From Teratosphaeria epicoccoides (Eukaryota > Ascomycota > Dothideomycetes > Mycosphaerellales > Teratosphaeriaceae), in contig JADDMT010000232.1 in NCBI GenBank assembly GCA_021401465.1, positions 1 to 30,451 on the forward strand: 30,451 nt of DNA. Direction: 5' to 3'. The notes beneath the pieces were generated by a model. It did not search any database. It had not been told where the DNA came from and was given only the letters and a program-made list of their open reading frames with translations. The position numbers were made by a program, and so were the translations under genes. The first letter of the stretch is position 1, and the number at the start of each line of letters is the position of its first letter. Shown here piece after piece: positions 19,384 through 29,900 of the stretch.

Positions 19384-20876
19384 TAACTAGTAGTTAGGGG
19401 CTTCCTGACTAAACCCGAAGCAGAAGAGTCTTTCTTGTTATAGTCCGCTAGGGACTACCTACCTACACGGGGTCTACTAAACACCCCGAAGCGACTATAA
19501 GTAACAGGAGTAGCAACGCCACAAAGAGAGGCTAGCATCTTCTTCTTTAGTAGGTTGCGAGGGAGCTCGTCTTTAGAGCCTATAGTAGCTAGAGAGCTAG
19601 TAACACCCTTACCGCGCCTAGTTACAACGACTACCTTATCCTTAGCATTAGAAGGCGAAGAGACTCGAGCGCGCTTGCGGCTGTTGCGCTCGGCCCTCGA
19701 GATCATCTTGCGCTTCTTAACACAAGTGTTAACTACATCATTAGACTCGGTGTCCTCCTTAGGCGTAACTAGTATAGTGACACCCTGGCGCGAAGGGACT
19801 ACGTTAGGACTAAAGGTATCCTAGACATCATCATCCTCCTTATCCTCAAAGATCTAGCCTAGAGGCTTGTACCTTAGCGTCTTGACGGACGTAGTGCAGA
19901 TTACAAGCAGGGAAGGTTCGGCTTCCTCGTTACTAACCTTAATTTCGGCCCTAGCCTTCTTCTTCTTCTTAGACAGTAGCATCAAGGCGGCGTAAGCGGC
20001 GGCGCTACAATGTGTTAGCTGTACGCACGCGACAGGATTTAAGTGAGTAACTTACGGCTTAGTCCTTAGGACTAGCCTAGAGGCAGGCTGTATCTCGGTA
20101 CGGCGCTAGGGCGTGGCCTTAGTAGCGGGAACAGTGAATTACTTGATGACCTTTTTGCGGATTATCTGTGTCTCGAAGTCATTATCAATAGAGGCAAGGG
20201 CCTCGAGTTGCTAACGCTAACGGCTAGTCGGATACTTCTCGACGCTAACGTTAGCCTAGCGGAGAAGATTAGCATCTATACTTAGAGGGTACCCGTACTA
20301 TATGCGTACTATGGCGAAGGTCTTAACCCTAATAGTTAGTACCTTCAAGATCTTCTAGACTAAGTCTACGATTAGACCTAGACAAACGTTTTCGCCTGTT
20401 AGCAGAGAGTCGAAGTAAACACTGCCATGAGAATAGTTAGCAGTCGCGGTAAAGCACGAGAGGGCGCCAAGCAGGTAGGCGAGTGCCTCGCGGTACTTAG
20501 CCTGTAGCCTGTTCATAGTCAGAGTGCCTTTAGCAATCCCCTTGTCGCGCGCACTCTAGAAGTCATTGATGTTACGGCAGAGCTAGTTATACTCGCCATA
20601 TACCTCTTTAGGGAGGTCTTGGCATTTTTGATGCTTACTATTACAGTTAACACAATTGCGGTAGACACTGCCCTCATCAAATCCGCTAACGTAGATCTTA
20701 GCTACGCTTCGTTTAGTATAAGTCACGCATACCTCGCGGGTAGGGGACGCCTTAGTAACATGACGAGGAGAGATGTGTGCAGCTTGGCTACTAAGGTTGT
20801 CAAGGCATCGTTAACACAAGCGACAATCGCGGGCAGAGCGAGTAGCGTTAAACTTAGTCTGTAGCACATAAGCCAT
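19380..20876 (-). pseudogene. Antisense accessory ORF of family C (full element), about 498 codons
   Basis: The minus frame runs from ATG (complement of 20874-20876) to TAA (complement of 19380-19382). It is 1497 nt, the same as the copy at 909-2405. The pol TAG at 19381-19383 overlaps its stop by two bases. The protein starts MAYVLQTKFNATRSARDCRL with CRLC, stop, RC, then VYRNCVNCNSKHQKC about 70 residues on, giving two Cys groups. A middle part follows (GTLTMNRLQAKYREALAYLL; GSVYFDSLLTGENVCLGLI). An N-terminal zinc-type domain is likely but unproven. The C-terminal part has KKKKK and KKRKMISRAERNSRKRAR and ends KPLTTSY. The basic half looks like a nuclear or nucleic-acid-binding tail. About 17 internal stops, nearly all explained by CAG, CAA, CGA or TGG changes. 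The role is unknown. I do not match it to a named family. Confidence 0.78.
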
Positions 20877-21660
20877 TATAGCTAAGACAGGTTAATTGAT
20901 CTTAATTAATTGATTAAAGAAGAAGAAGCTCTAGTATAGACCTGCAGATAAGGCGAGGCGCAAGCTAAGCGAAATAGAAGCGGAGGTTAATGTTAGTGTC
21001 TTAGAACAGGAAGTTTAGGAAAGCGACGAGGTTTTTATACCCTCTAGTAGCCCCCCTGTTGCCTACTGTAACCGTTAAGCTAGTAACTCAAACTACATGC
21101 GCAGAGTACCTGCCTTTAGTTAACTTATAAGGGGACCGAATAATGCAATAACAGATAACGCGGCTGTCACGCATGTGCGCCGACTACACTTATGCTAGCC
21201 TACTAGCATGAAAATGTAGCGAGGCCCCTGCTAGGAGTACGCTCCTGCCGTTTCGAGTAGCGCGCGTAGAGCGTCCGCGTACTTTCCTACTACCCTAAGG
21301 TTCTGCGGCACGTTCTTCACAGTCACGACTTAATAGGGACAGCCAAGCTACTTAGCAAGGCTAGCGCGTATACTCGCCCTACAATTTCAAGGATTAACTA
21401 AAGTACGTACTCGTGGTTTCCTGATATCTCGATCTACATGTAAAGCGAAGGTGTTAGGAAGCCGCCTAACATAAGACGGATTAAAACCCGCCCGAGTTAG
21501 TAGCCTCCGCCCTGTACTCGCTACGAAGGTGTTAAGGTATACGCATGACACATGTTACGTAGGCTATCTACCTATTTACTCTTGCGCGGTGTAAGTGTGC
21601 TACATCCCGTACCCTATATGTTCCGCGTGCATTACTTAGTAAGGCTAGGGACATCCTCAT
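20877..21660. other. Family C region between antisense start and 3' LTR
   Basis: Same content as 2406-3189. An A/T block at 20892-20917 is unchanged from the other copy. A plus-strand frame from about 20917 (KKKKL; SEIEAEVNVSVLEQEV; ESDEVFIPSSSPPVAY) stays fairly open for about 500 bases in both copies. I list it as a weak gene candidate only. The remainder shows nothing I recognise. Confidence 0.5.
21032..21039 (-). promoter_or_regulatory. Possible TATA box for the antisense ORF (C)
   Basis: TATAAAAA on the minus strand, about 155 bases upstream of the ATG, is identical in place and sequence to the other copy. Confidence 0.35.
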
Positions 21661-21674
21661 AGGAGGAGGGGCAG
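21661..21674 (+). other. Polypurine tract of family C
   Basis: AGGAGGAGGGGCAG abuts the 3' LTR, as expected for the plus-strand primer. Confidence 0.75.
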
Positions 21675-22034
21675 TAATACGGTTAATACTAGGGGGCTAT
21701 TAGAGCCGCATAGGTTCCGATGGCTGCCCTTAGCATGTAGTGACCCTGCTACACATAGTAAGGGGATCCTTCGTACATACGTTAGCTCGTATGTCGTCTA
21801 AGTAGGATCTATAGTCGACGTAGGACGCCTCTACGTCGCCGATCCTACGGTACCCCTGCGGGGTTAGGCTCGGACATGCTTTCCCTAATTAAGGAGCGTC
21901 GGGGGTTATAAGCACCCTTAGCGCTACCTCTACAATAAGCAGAAAGCAGCGCTGTCTTATACCTACTAAAAGGTCGGATTACTCTGTCATACTACGAGAT
22001 ATTTTCATATCATATAGTATATACATCTATATTA
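21675..22034 (+). repeat. 3' LTR of family C
   Basis: It is 360 bp, from TAATACGG to ATCTATATTA, followed by the CTTAC duplication. Hairpin at 21803-21847: TAGGATC pairs with GATCCTA, and inside it CGACGTAG (21816-21823) pairs with CTACGTCG (21831-21838). TTATAAG at 21906-21912 is a possible TATA box. Confidence 0.93.
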
Positions 22035-22039
22035 CTTAC
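22035..22039 (+). repeat. Target site duplication CTTAC, right
   Basis: Mate of 13866-13870, directly behind the family C 3' LTR. Confidence 0.92.
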
Positions 22040-23281
22040 CTCTATCTTGTTATTAAGGCGGGCCTAGAGCCTACTTATAGCGGCATTAGCACAAGTGAGA
22101 TCTGCGCGGGGCACGCGGGTATCAAGGAACTATTAGTAGGTTAGCATGTAACGAGCAGACGACAAGCTAGGGGACTTATAGCGTAGCTAAGCTTAAAGAG
22201 GCCTACTAACGCCTACGTGTTCTGCTTGGTAGCGGCGACAGCTTAGCTGCTACTACCTGCTTACGCGGCGCTAGTAGCATGCTTGGCCTTAGCCGTAATA
22301 GCAGGGAAGCGCGTAGGGATAGAGTTACGATTACGCTATAGCCTCTATACATAGTTAGTACCTAAAACTCATACCCGAGGTATGTAACAAGCAGGCAAGG
22401 AACATACCTTAAGTAGTAGGTACTAGTTTGCAGTAGCGTCTAGGTATACCTACTAGGCCGTAGCGTAATCCTTGTTAGTAGTATTAGGGTCGCGCCTAAT
22501 ACGCTTGGCCTTAGCATAGGCGCGAAGCATTATATTATACTTGGCCGCTATAGCCTAGTTCATAGGAGTATACACATGGTTGTTCTTGCTATAGCTGCAA
22601 GCATAGTTAGTAGTTACGCTAAGCTAGAGAAGTGTATGTCTAGGGCAGACAAAGGTACATACTACTTATAGCGCTTCTACTATCCTAACTTAAAGCACGC
22701 TATACATTGCCTGTACTCTGGAACTAAGTTAACAACACGCTACGTATGTTCAGAGTAAGCGACACTTACTAGAAAGGCTAATGTGCTACGCGTAGCGCTC
22801 GTAGTCCTTAACAAGTAGGTCCTTACTATAGTCGTAGTAGGAGGAGGGCGTGAATTAAGCAGGCTAGACGCCTGTTAACTTCGTAAGAGTAGCTAGCGCG
22901 GCGCTAGCAGCAATCTTAGAACCTTAGGAGGCATGTTAGGAAGTTAATGTAATGAAGAAAGTCAGGATTACTGCATACAAAAAGCAGACTTTATACCTAC
23001 GCGCTATTTACGCTATAGAAGCTTCCTGTAGCTATAAACTCCCTATTACTACAAGCAACTAACGCTAGAGCTAATTAGAACTAACGAGCGTGTTTGCAGC
23101 ATACTTCATGTAGTAACAAAGAGTCATAACGCACGAGTCATGATTCTAGCATAATTTAGAGGGCTACCCTAGTATAGAAGGAAGTTCTAGAAGAGACTAG
23201 CTACTTACGGGGTAGACTATAAGGGATCTAATCTTGCTTAGCGCAAGAATGGAGCTATCTAAGTATCAAGATAACCCTTAT
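22040..23281 (-). pseudogene. Possible antisense ORF region of family A, frames uncertain
   Basis: The minus strand has coding-like stretches but in more than one frame. Near 22040-22330 it reads ARYMLTY, FLDTRVPRADLTCANAAISR, ARLNNKIE, in frame with 13691-13870. Near 22400-22620 another frame reads YACSYSKNNHVYTPMN, AIAAKYNIMLRAYAKAKRIR. A possible start MPPKVLRLLLAPR lies near 22935 in a third. Either frameshifts have accumulated or some of these are chance, since RIP-altered DNA looks open once TAG is ignored. No family is recognised. A plus-strand frame at 22950-23300 is equally open, so confidence is low. Confidence 0.3.
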
Positions 23282-23297
23282 AGGAGAAGGAGGCAAA
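23282..23297 (+). other. Polypurine tract of family A
   Basis: AGGAGAAGGAGGCAAA lies directly before the LTR start TGATACTAG. This fits the plus-strand primer site. Confidence 0.65.
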
Positions 23298-23502
23298 TGA
23301 TACTAGACAACTAAGCTCTAGGCTTAGGCGGCTAGGCTAGTACGCTAAGCCGCACGTGACGTACATATGCGTATATTATACGCTGCGCTTTGTAATAGAA
23401 CAAAGGTAGTAATTAGTTTTAGACCTTACTCTGTAATTAGAGATAGAGGCTCTATATACTACTACATATCTACGTATTAATTACTAGTTACATACTATAT
23501 TA
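23298..23502 (+). repeat. 3' LTR of family A, about 205 bp
   Basis: It starts TGATACTAG (compare TGATACGG inferred for family C) and ends ACTATATTA, the last two bases probably mutated CA. It contains CACGTGACGTAC near 23350. The left border is set by the polypurine tract. The right border is set by the start of family C similarity at 23503. The 5-bp target would be GTATC (23503-23507). No second LTR of this family is in the window. Confidence 0.65.
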
Positions 23503-24105
23503 GTATCCTTTCTACTTTACTAGATAGTATGTTACGCCTTTGCGCTATGTACTATCCTTAATACCCTTAACTTCCTACTTGTCGATCTCTTCTACTACTA
23601 GCATTAGGTCTGTAGGCTCTTCGCCCTTACGTTATACCTATAGTTTAAGTAGAGATACGTAGAGGACATTATGCACATAATACGACAATAGCAATAATAG
23701 CTAGTATGCCTGCAAACCTATTACGTCACGTATCTAGAAGGGTCTAACAAACCTTAGCGTCATCTTCTTCCTTAGAAGTTTTGGCTTGAGATTCTTTGTT
23801 AATAGTAACACCTTCGTACTAACTGCGTACTACATTAGCTTGGCATAGGCGTTATTATGTTTAATCTAGGATTCTGAGGTCTTTTTCTAGTGTTCTATTA
23901 GTACTAAATGTACCTTGCGCATACGCCGCGCTAATTCTGTAGCAGCTAGCACCCTCTCCTTAGAAGACTCGTCCCGAGGCGATTCTAGGTGTATTTCTAG
24001 ATTAAAGCTATAAAGAATCTGAAATAGCGACATGCGCATAGTAGCATGCACGCTGTTATTAACTGCAAGTTCCGCTATAGGAATTATGTTAGCCTAGGCA
24101 TCCTA
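23503..24105 (-). pseudogene. pol: Family C pol fragment, third copy (C2), minus strand
   Basis: It is the reverse complement of 18490-19092 with equal length (603 bp), so no net indel. It covers the integrase C-terminal region and the first half of the chromodomain (EVKGIKDS, YYLVK, KGY). It stops on the left where the family A LTR begins and on the right where the family B LTR begins. This piece of an older C element was hit by two later insertions. Stops are present as in the other copies. Confidence 0.88.
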
Positions 24106-24495
24106 TGTCATAAGTGTTAGGAGTACTATAAGTTGCAGGACTATAAGTGTCCTAAGTGCTATAAGTCATAGCATAGTTATAGGAGAAAGGATCTGTCACG
24201 TAAGGACAGATCCCTAGATCTATAGGATTAGTCTATAGATCTACAGGCCTACGGGGGAGAAGGGATCTGTTATAGGAGGACAGACACTCGGATCTATAGG
24301 GTTAGTCTACAGATCTACAGACATAGATCTGTTAGGTCTGTCGACAGATCTAATAGAGCTACCCTGTCTCTCTAGTATATAGGGATGGCTTCATGACAGG
24401 TAGTACGGAGCTTCGTGCTTAATTTAATTCATAGTTAGCCCTCTCTTGCTTAGAGGAGAGTTACAAGGTTAATTGCTATTGTCGATATTCTTTAC
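24106..24495 (+). repeat. 5' LTR of family B, about 390 bp
   Basis: It runs from TGTCATAAG to TTCTTTACA with both TG and CA ends kept. A segment of about 74 bp is tandemly duplicated (from 24189 and from 24263, each starting GGATCTGT), which the LTR at 8851 has only once. Direct continuation into gag fits a 5' LTR. Confidence 0.82.
24376..24381 (+). promoter_or_regulatory. TATATA core promoter candidate in family B LTR
   Basis: TCTCTAGTATATAGG is shared with the LTR at 8851 (TATATA at 9016-9021), about 115 bases before the LTR end. Position and conservation suggest the U3 promoter. Confidence 0.5.
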
Positions 24496-24510
24496 AGCTC
24501 TACGAGTCTA

Positions 24511-26502
24511 ATACCTGATCCCCTTCCTGCTATTAGCACCTACCCTTATGAAATTTTGAGGACTACTTCTAAGGAAGCATTAGGGGACTTGTTAAGCGCT
24601 TAACATACGCCTATGTTAAGTAGTTCTTTAGCTGTTAGTTTAACTTCTAGCGATAGTTAACTAACACTAGGAGAACAAGTTGCCGCTATACCTTAAATTA
24701 CGTAGTAGCTCGAATCCATTTACCTTAGCGAGATGGCTCTAGCATCTGTCGCAGGTTTAACTACCGGGAATAGACATAGTAATAATAGCTTCAAGATAGG
24801 AAGCCCTATAGAGTTCATAGGACAACGATCTCAAGTCAAGATGTTTATCCTGTAATGCTAGTTAGCATTTAACATAGATATAGAACGGTTTATGACGTAT
24901 CATAAGCGAATAATGTATATTGTCTCTTACCTAAAGGGACTAGTGTTCGAGTTCATCTAGCCTTATCTAACAGATTATCTAGATTACATCAGCAATGTTA
25001 AAGCTAGGAAGACGACAACTTAGGAGATTCTTAACTTAGACAAGTCTTTGTTTAAGGCGTTACGCGAAGCTTTCAGGCTTAGTAATAGATAACAAGAGGC
25101 TAAGAGAGCTCTTCTAGGAATTTAGCAGAAGGCTTCTGCTATTAAGTACCGCGCGGACTTTTAGACCCTCTCTGCTCAAGTTAACTAGAATAGTAATGCT
25201 TTAGCTACTCAGTTCTACTAGAAACTAAAGGAGACAGTTAAGGACGGAATTACCCGAGGAGATTAGCTAACGACATTCAAGGAAATGAGCAATCTTGCGA
25301 TTAGAATCTATAATCGCATCTAGGAACGACAGTAAGAATAACAACATAGAAATCGCAAGCTAGCACAGGCTAACCATAAGGTCTAACAATTAGCACCGAA
25401 ATGGCAAAGCGATTACTATAGTCTCTAACCTATAGAGTTAGATGCGACTAAGGGGCGCCTAAAGAATAGACCCTAAGGAAAGCTACGGAAGGGCTCTCCT
25501 ACCTAGAATAGTCCGAAGAAGCTATTCGACAAGAGTAACCTCGAGTGCTACAACTGTGGAAAGAAAGGACACTTTGCCCGCAAGTGTTTTGCTAAGAAGT
25601 AACGACAGGAACTGCCTAGGATAGAGCAGGCTCGCGCGATAACAACGGCACCTAAGCAAAAGGCCGCCGCTACTTGAGAACTAGAGCATGCCGTACTTCC
25701 TTAGACTACGTGCTACGACGACGATTGTCGAATTCACGTGAGTGATAAAGATAGTTCTGGATAGTACTCTAGCTAAAACAAGGCATAGTCGATATGTGCG
25801 CTAAGGGGTACACCTTCTAGTGTAATAGTCCTAAGGTAAAAGGGACTAGAAGAAGAAGAAGAAGTTTTAGACGACAACTATGAGCTTGTCGAAGCTGTCA
25901 TTCCTGATTCTAAGGAAGACAGGAGCATAGAGCGATAGGCCATGCCGCCGCATAACATCAGACTCGATATTATCCGAATCATACAGAACTAGTAGGCTTA
26001 GGCTTGCCCCTAGATTAATGGAGTATAACACGTCGACTAGCTTTAGTATGACGAACTAGCCGACTGTATGCGACGATACCTGAGGAGACTACTAGTCGTA
26101 GCTTAACCTCACGCGCATTAGAAAGTTGTCTAAGAAATTATACTATTTAGGGTAGAGTTTACGCCCTAAGGAGGCTACCTAACCTACGAAGGTATTCAGA
26201 TTCCACGAGCGCTATGACTCTAAGTCTACTACTTGAAAATAGAGTACGCAAGAAACGCATAGGAACAACGAGGCTAAGAGCGAGAACGACCTCTTAGGCT
26301 AGAAAGCGGTAACGCTAAGAGAAGAGTAAGCCGAGACCGCATGATCCCTAAACTAGTCCGTAAAGACAGTTATTCGGGAAATGACAAGGTCCGCTAGAAT
26401 TAGACCTACAGACAGACTAGACAGGGCTATAACAATGTGCCGTAATTAGCGCTAGATACGCGAACAACCTTAGAGTATAGGTGCACATTAACGAGACGCT
26501 AG
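24511..26502 (+). pseudogene. gag: Family B gag, separate frame from pol
   Basis: The frame reads from about 24511, where ATA stands in good position to be a mutated ATG (then PDPLPAISTYPYEIL), to TAG at 26500-26502. The capsid-like part includes KMFIL, FNIDIERFMTYHKRIMYIVS and LKGLVFEF. A complete zinc knuckle lies at 25546-25587: CYNCGKKGHFARKC, fitting C-x2-C-x4-H-x4-C. Behind it comes a long acidic and charged region (EEEEEVLDDNYELVEA). It overlaps pol by about 70 bases and lies one base out of frame with it. A minus-one frameshift or a reinitiation would be needed, unlike the fused frames of A and C. In-frame TAG codons inactivate it. The start is inferred. Confidence 0.75.
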
Positions 26503-29500
26503 CTAGGGCCTTAATAGATTTAGGATGCACTGAAATCTTCATGACGCCTAAGTTCGCTAGGATAGCTAGGATAAAGCTACAGGCAAAGATAAATGCTTTC
26601 TCGCTACAAGCGATCGATAGAAAGCTAGTTACGTACAACTAAGGAATAGTTAACGAAGAGACTAAGATGATGCCTCTGCGGATAGGACGCTACTAAGAGA
26701 TAATCTAGTTTGACATCATGGAGTCACTAGGCTCAGATGTAGTACTAGGGTTACTATAGCTAAGAAACGCTAACCCCTATCTCGACTAGAAGCATGAGAG
26801 GATCTAGTTCCCGGAACTCTCAAGATCGATACCTCTACCTGTAGTGCACAACGTACTAGGCAAGATCAAAATAGGTACTATGACTTCAAGTGAGATAGTA
26901 GCCGCTATTAAGGATCTAGAACAGGAAGTGCATGTCCTATAGGTCAAAGCAACGCAATCGGAAGTCAAGGTCGAATTCATAGTTCCTAACAAGTAGAAAG
27001 AGTTCGCTACTCTTTTCGAGGAAGAACCTGACTAAGAAGCTCTGCCAGAATACTAGGAGTAGGACTACGGGATACCCTTACTCCCTAGCAAGACACTAAC
27101 GAAGCAACTAGTTCGCCTATTATTAGTGGCAAAATTAGAGATTCTCCGGAAATACCTTGAAGACAACCTCCGGAAGGGCTTCATCCGTAAGTCGTAGTCC
27201 CTAGCAGGATATCTAATCCTGTTTGTTCCTAAGGGGGAAGATAACTAGCGACTCTACGTAGATTATCGTAGATTAAACGACATCATAATAAAGAATAGTT
27301 ATCTACTTCCTTTGCTCTTAGAATTGCAGGACCGCCTGCAAGGAGCAATATAGTTCTCGAAGTTCGACATACCTAGAGCCTATAACCGAATTCGAATTAA
27401 GGAAGGTAAAGAATAGAAGACTACGTTCCGAACTAGGTTCGGAAACTACGAGTATATAGTCATGCTATTTAGGTTGACAAACGCCCTAGCTACATAGCAG
27501 GCATTTATTAACAATGTGCTACGAGAGTACCTCGACGTCTTCGTGGTTATATACTTAGACGACATCCTCGTCTACTCACGGACGATCGAAGAACATAGGA
27601 CTTATGTGCGTAAGGTGCTTCAGAAACTCCAGGATTACCGGTTAAAGGTTAAGCCTTAGAAGAGTGAGTTTCACAAGCAGGAACTCTAATTCCTCGGCTA
27701 CGTAGTAGCATAGAAGAGAATCAAGATAGACACTAAGAAAGTCTAAGTCGTAAAAGAGTAGCCTATACTAACTAATGTTAAGGAAGTATAGTCCTTCCTT
27801 AGATTCGCTAACTTCTACTAAAGATTTGTAGCAAACTATTCGAAGATTATGGCACTACTTACGACTCTTACTACGAAGGATACACTATTCGTCTAGGATA
27901 ACGCCTAACAGAATGCCTTCAAGGAACTCAAGCGACGATTTACAGATCAGCTAATCTTACTTGTTTTCGACCCTGATAAGCCTATCACACTCGAAACAGA
28001 TGCCTCTGACGTAGTACTCGGGGCATGCTTGAGTTAACTAGGACCGAGTAGACAACTACAGCTAGTCGCCTACTACTCGAGGAAATCGTCTAGACCTGAA
28101 CTCTGTTATGACGTCTACAACAAAGAACTTCTAGCGGTAGTAGACGCCTATAAGGCCTAGCAAGTCTACTTAGAAGGTTCTAAGTACTAGGTCACAGTCT
28201 ACATAGACTATGAGAACTTACGATACTTCATAACGACGAAAGAGTTAAACTAACGACAAGTTCGGTAGAGTAAGGAACTCTCTAGTTTTAACTGCAAGAT
28301 CATCTATTGTAAGGGGACTAATAACGCACGCGCTAATGCATTTAACCGCTAAACTAACTACATGAAGGGCGTGAAGCAGGAGAAACACGCTGTTCTCTAG
28401 GAAAATAGCGATGGCACGCTAGGATTTAACCGACTCGCGGCTATGACTGTCACATAGACTAGTGAATTTTAGGACGACCTGAAGAACGCGCTAGTCTACG
28501 ACCTAACTATACTCGCTGTCCGCGACGACATTAATGGACAGGAGGATTAGGAAGACAAAGACAGAATCCTTCTTTTTTAAGGATTAGTATATATGCTAAT
28601 GTCTTTACGATTAGAGCTACTACGCCTCTAACACAACGTACCTTAGGCAGGACACCCGGGAGTGTCTAAAATGAAGCAAATTCTCTGACAAGAATATTAC
28701 TTCCCTAGGATAGGCAAGGTAATCGAGGACTACGTCCGTTAATGTATAACTTGCTAATAAAGTAAGCACGACTATTACAAACTGTATAGGCTACTACGAC
28801 TACTTAAGGTACCTTAACGGCTATAGGAATCGCTTACTATGGACTTTATCGTTAAACTACCTTAGTTGAGAGAACCCGCCACTAATGAGTTCTTCGATAG
28901 GATCATAGTAGTAGTTAACTAATTCACTAAGTTTAGGAAGTTTATCCCTTACTATAAAGACTTTAAGACTAATGATATCGCACATGTCTTCATTAAATGG
29001 GTAGTAGCACTACATAGCATGCTATAGGACATAGTAACGGATCGAGGATCCGTGTTTACCTCTAACTTCTAGAGACCCCTAATAAGACAATTCTAGGTCA
29101 AACATCGACTAAGTACTTCCTTCTACCCTTAAATGGATAGATAGGCAGAACGTCTAAACTAGACGTTAGAATATTACCTTCGAGCCTATGTGAATAGGGA
29201 CTAGAACAACTAGGTAGAGTTGTTGCTAATAGCACAGCTCACGTATAATAGTACGCTAGTAGAGTCGACAGGACTCTTGCCATTTTAGATGGCGTATGGA
29301 TTAGCTATAGAAGACATTCTAGACGTCTTAGCTAGTAATCTAAACCTAGTAGTACTTAGACGAGTAGAATACCTACGCTGACTGCAAACAGAAGCATGAC
29401 TTAACCTGTAGTTCTATTAGTAGAACACAGCATAGTACGCAAATTATAAGAGAATTAAGGGACTAATTCTAAAGGAGGGGGACAAGGTGTATCTTCTCTG

Positions 29501-29900
29501 CTGTCACATCAAATTAGACAAGCCGAGTAAAAAACTAGACGCTGTAAAACTAGGACTATTTAGGATTAAGGCCAAGAAAGGACCAGTTAATTTTAAGTTA
29601 CAGCTACCTTAGCAGATGAGAATATACCCTGTGTTCTATGTCTCTCTGCTAGAACAAGTAGCGCTAGACGCCGCACTGTAAACAGAACCCTTACTACTTG
29701 ACCCTAAAGTAGAAGAACCCGAGTACACTGTCGAGAAGATCGTCGACACTCGCTAGCGGGACAGACAGCAAGAGTACTCAGTAAAATGGGGAGGATATAG
29801 GAGTACCGAGAACACCTAGGAACCCCTAGAACATCTGCGAAACTGTTAGCAAAAGATACGAAGTTTCGAGAGAAGAACGAACCTAGGGAGAAGATTATAA
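26433..29900 (+). pseudogene. pol: Family B pol: protease, RT, RNase H, integrase, chromodomain
   Basis: The frame opens near 26433 and keeps one phase to TAA at 29898-29900. Protease: RYANNLRV, VHINETLARALIDLGCTEIF with the active Asp at 26517. Reverse transcriptase has LYVDYRRLND and YLDD at 27552-27563. RNase H has TLETDASDVVLGA near 27990. Integrase has an HHCC zinc region (AGHPGVSKMKQIL; CITC) near 28650-28760, and all three catalytic residues are kept: Asp 28842 (MDFIVKLP), Asp 29040 (TDRGSVFTS) and Glu 29148, 36 codons later. The chromodomain is at 29721-29849 (EYTVEKIVDTR, EYSVKWGGYRSTENT). It is the least damaged pol here but still holds many TAG codons. The stop forms TTATAA with the antisense stop. 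Confidence 0.9.

Larger units (their letters stand above)
13871..22034 (+). mobile_element. Full-length Ty3/Gypsy family C element, 8164 bp
   Basis: Two LTRs (355 and 360 bp), one fused gag-pol frame, an antisense gene and a polypurine tract lie between perfect CTTAC duplications. It sits in the 3' region of family A. It is the only element here with both ends visible. The two LTRs are not identical, but after RIP such differences cannot date the insertion. Confidence 0.95.
22035..23502 (+). mobile_element. Ty3/Gypsy family A, right part
   Basis: This is the continuation of the element at 9145-13870 after the family C insertion: 3' region, polypurine tract and 3' LTR. It ends inside a minus-strand family C fragment. 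Confidence 0.75.

Noticed and set aside
22950..23300. Plus-strand frame (KKVRITAYKKQTLYLRAIYA and onwards) as a gene
   Set aside because: It is open only if many TAG/TAA are ignored, has no motif, and the minus strand looks equally open. Evidence is insufficient either way.
24496..24512. Primer binding site behind the family B and C 5' LTRs
   Set aside because: I found no convincing match to a tRNA 3' end in the bases after 24495 or 14225. RIP may have altered it or self-priming may be used; not claimed.
26417..26992. Two minus-strand open frames of 73 and 62 codons
   Set aside because: They lie opposite the family B protease region, which has the recognisable active-site motif on the plus strand.
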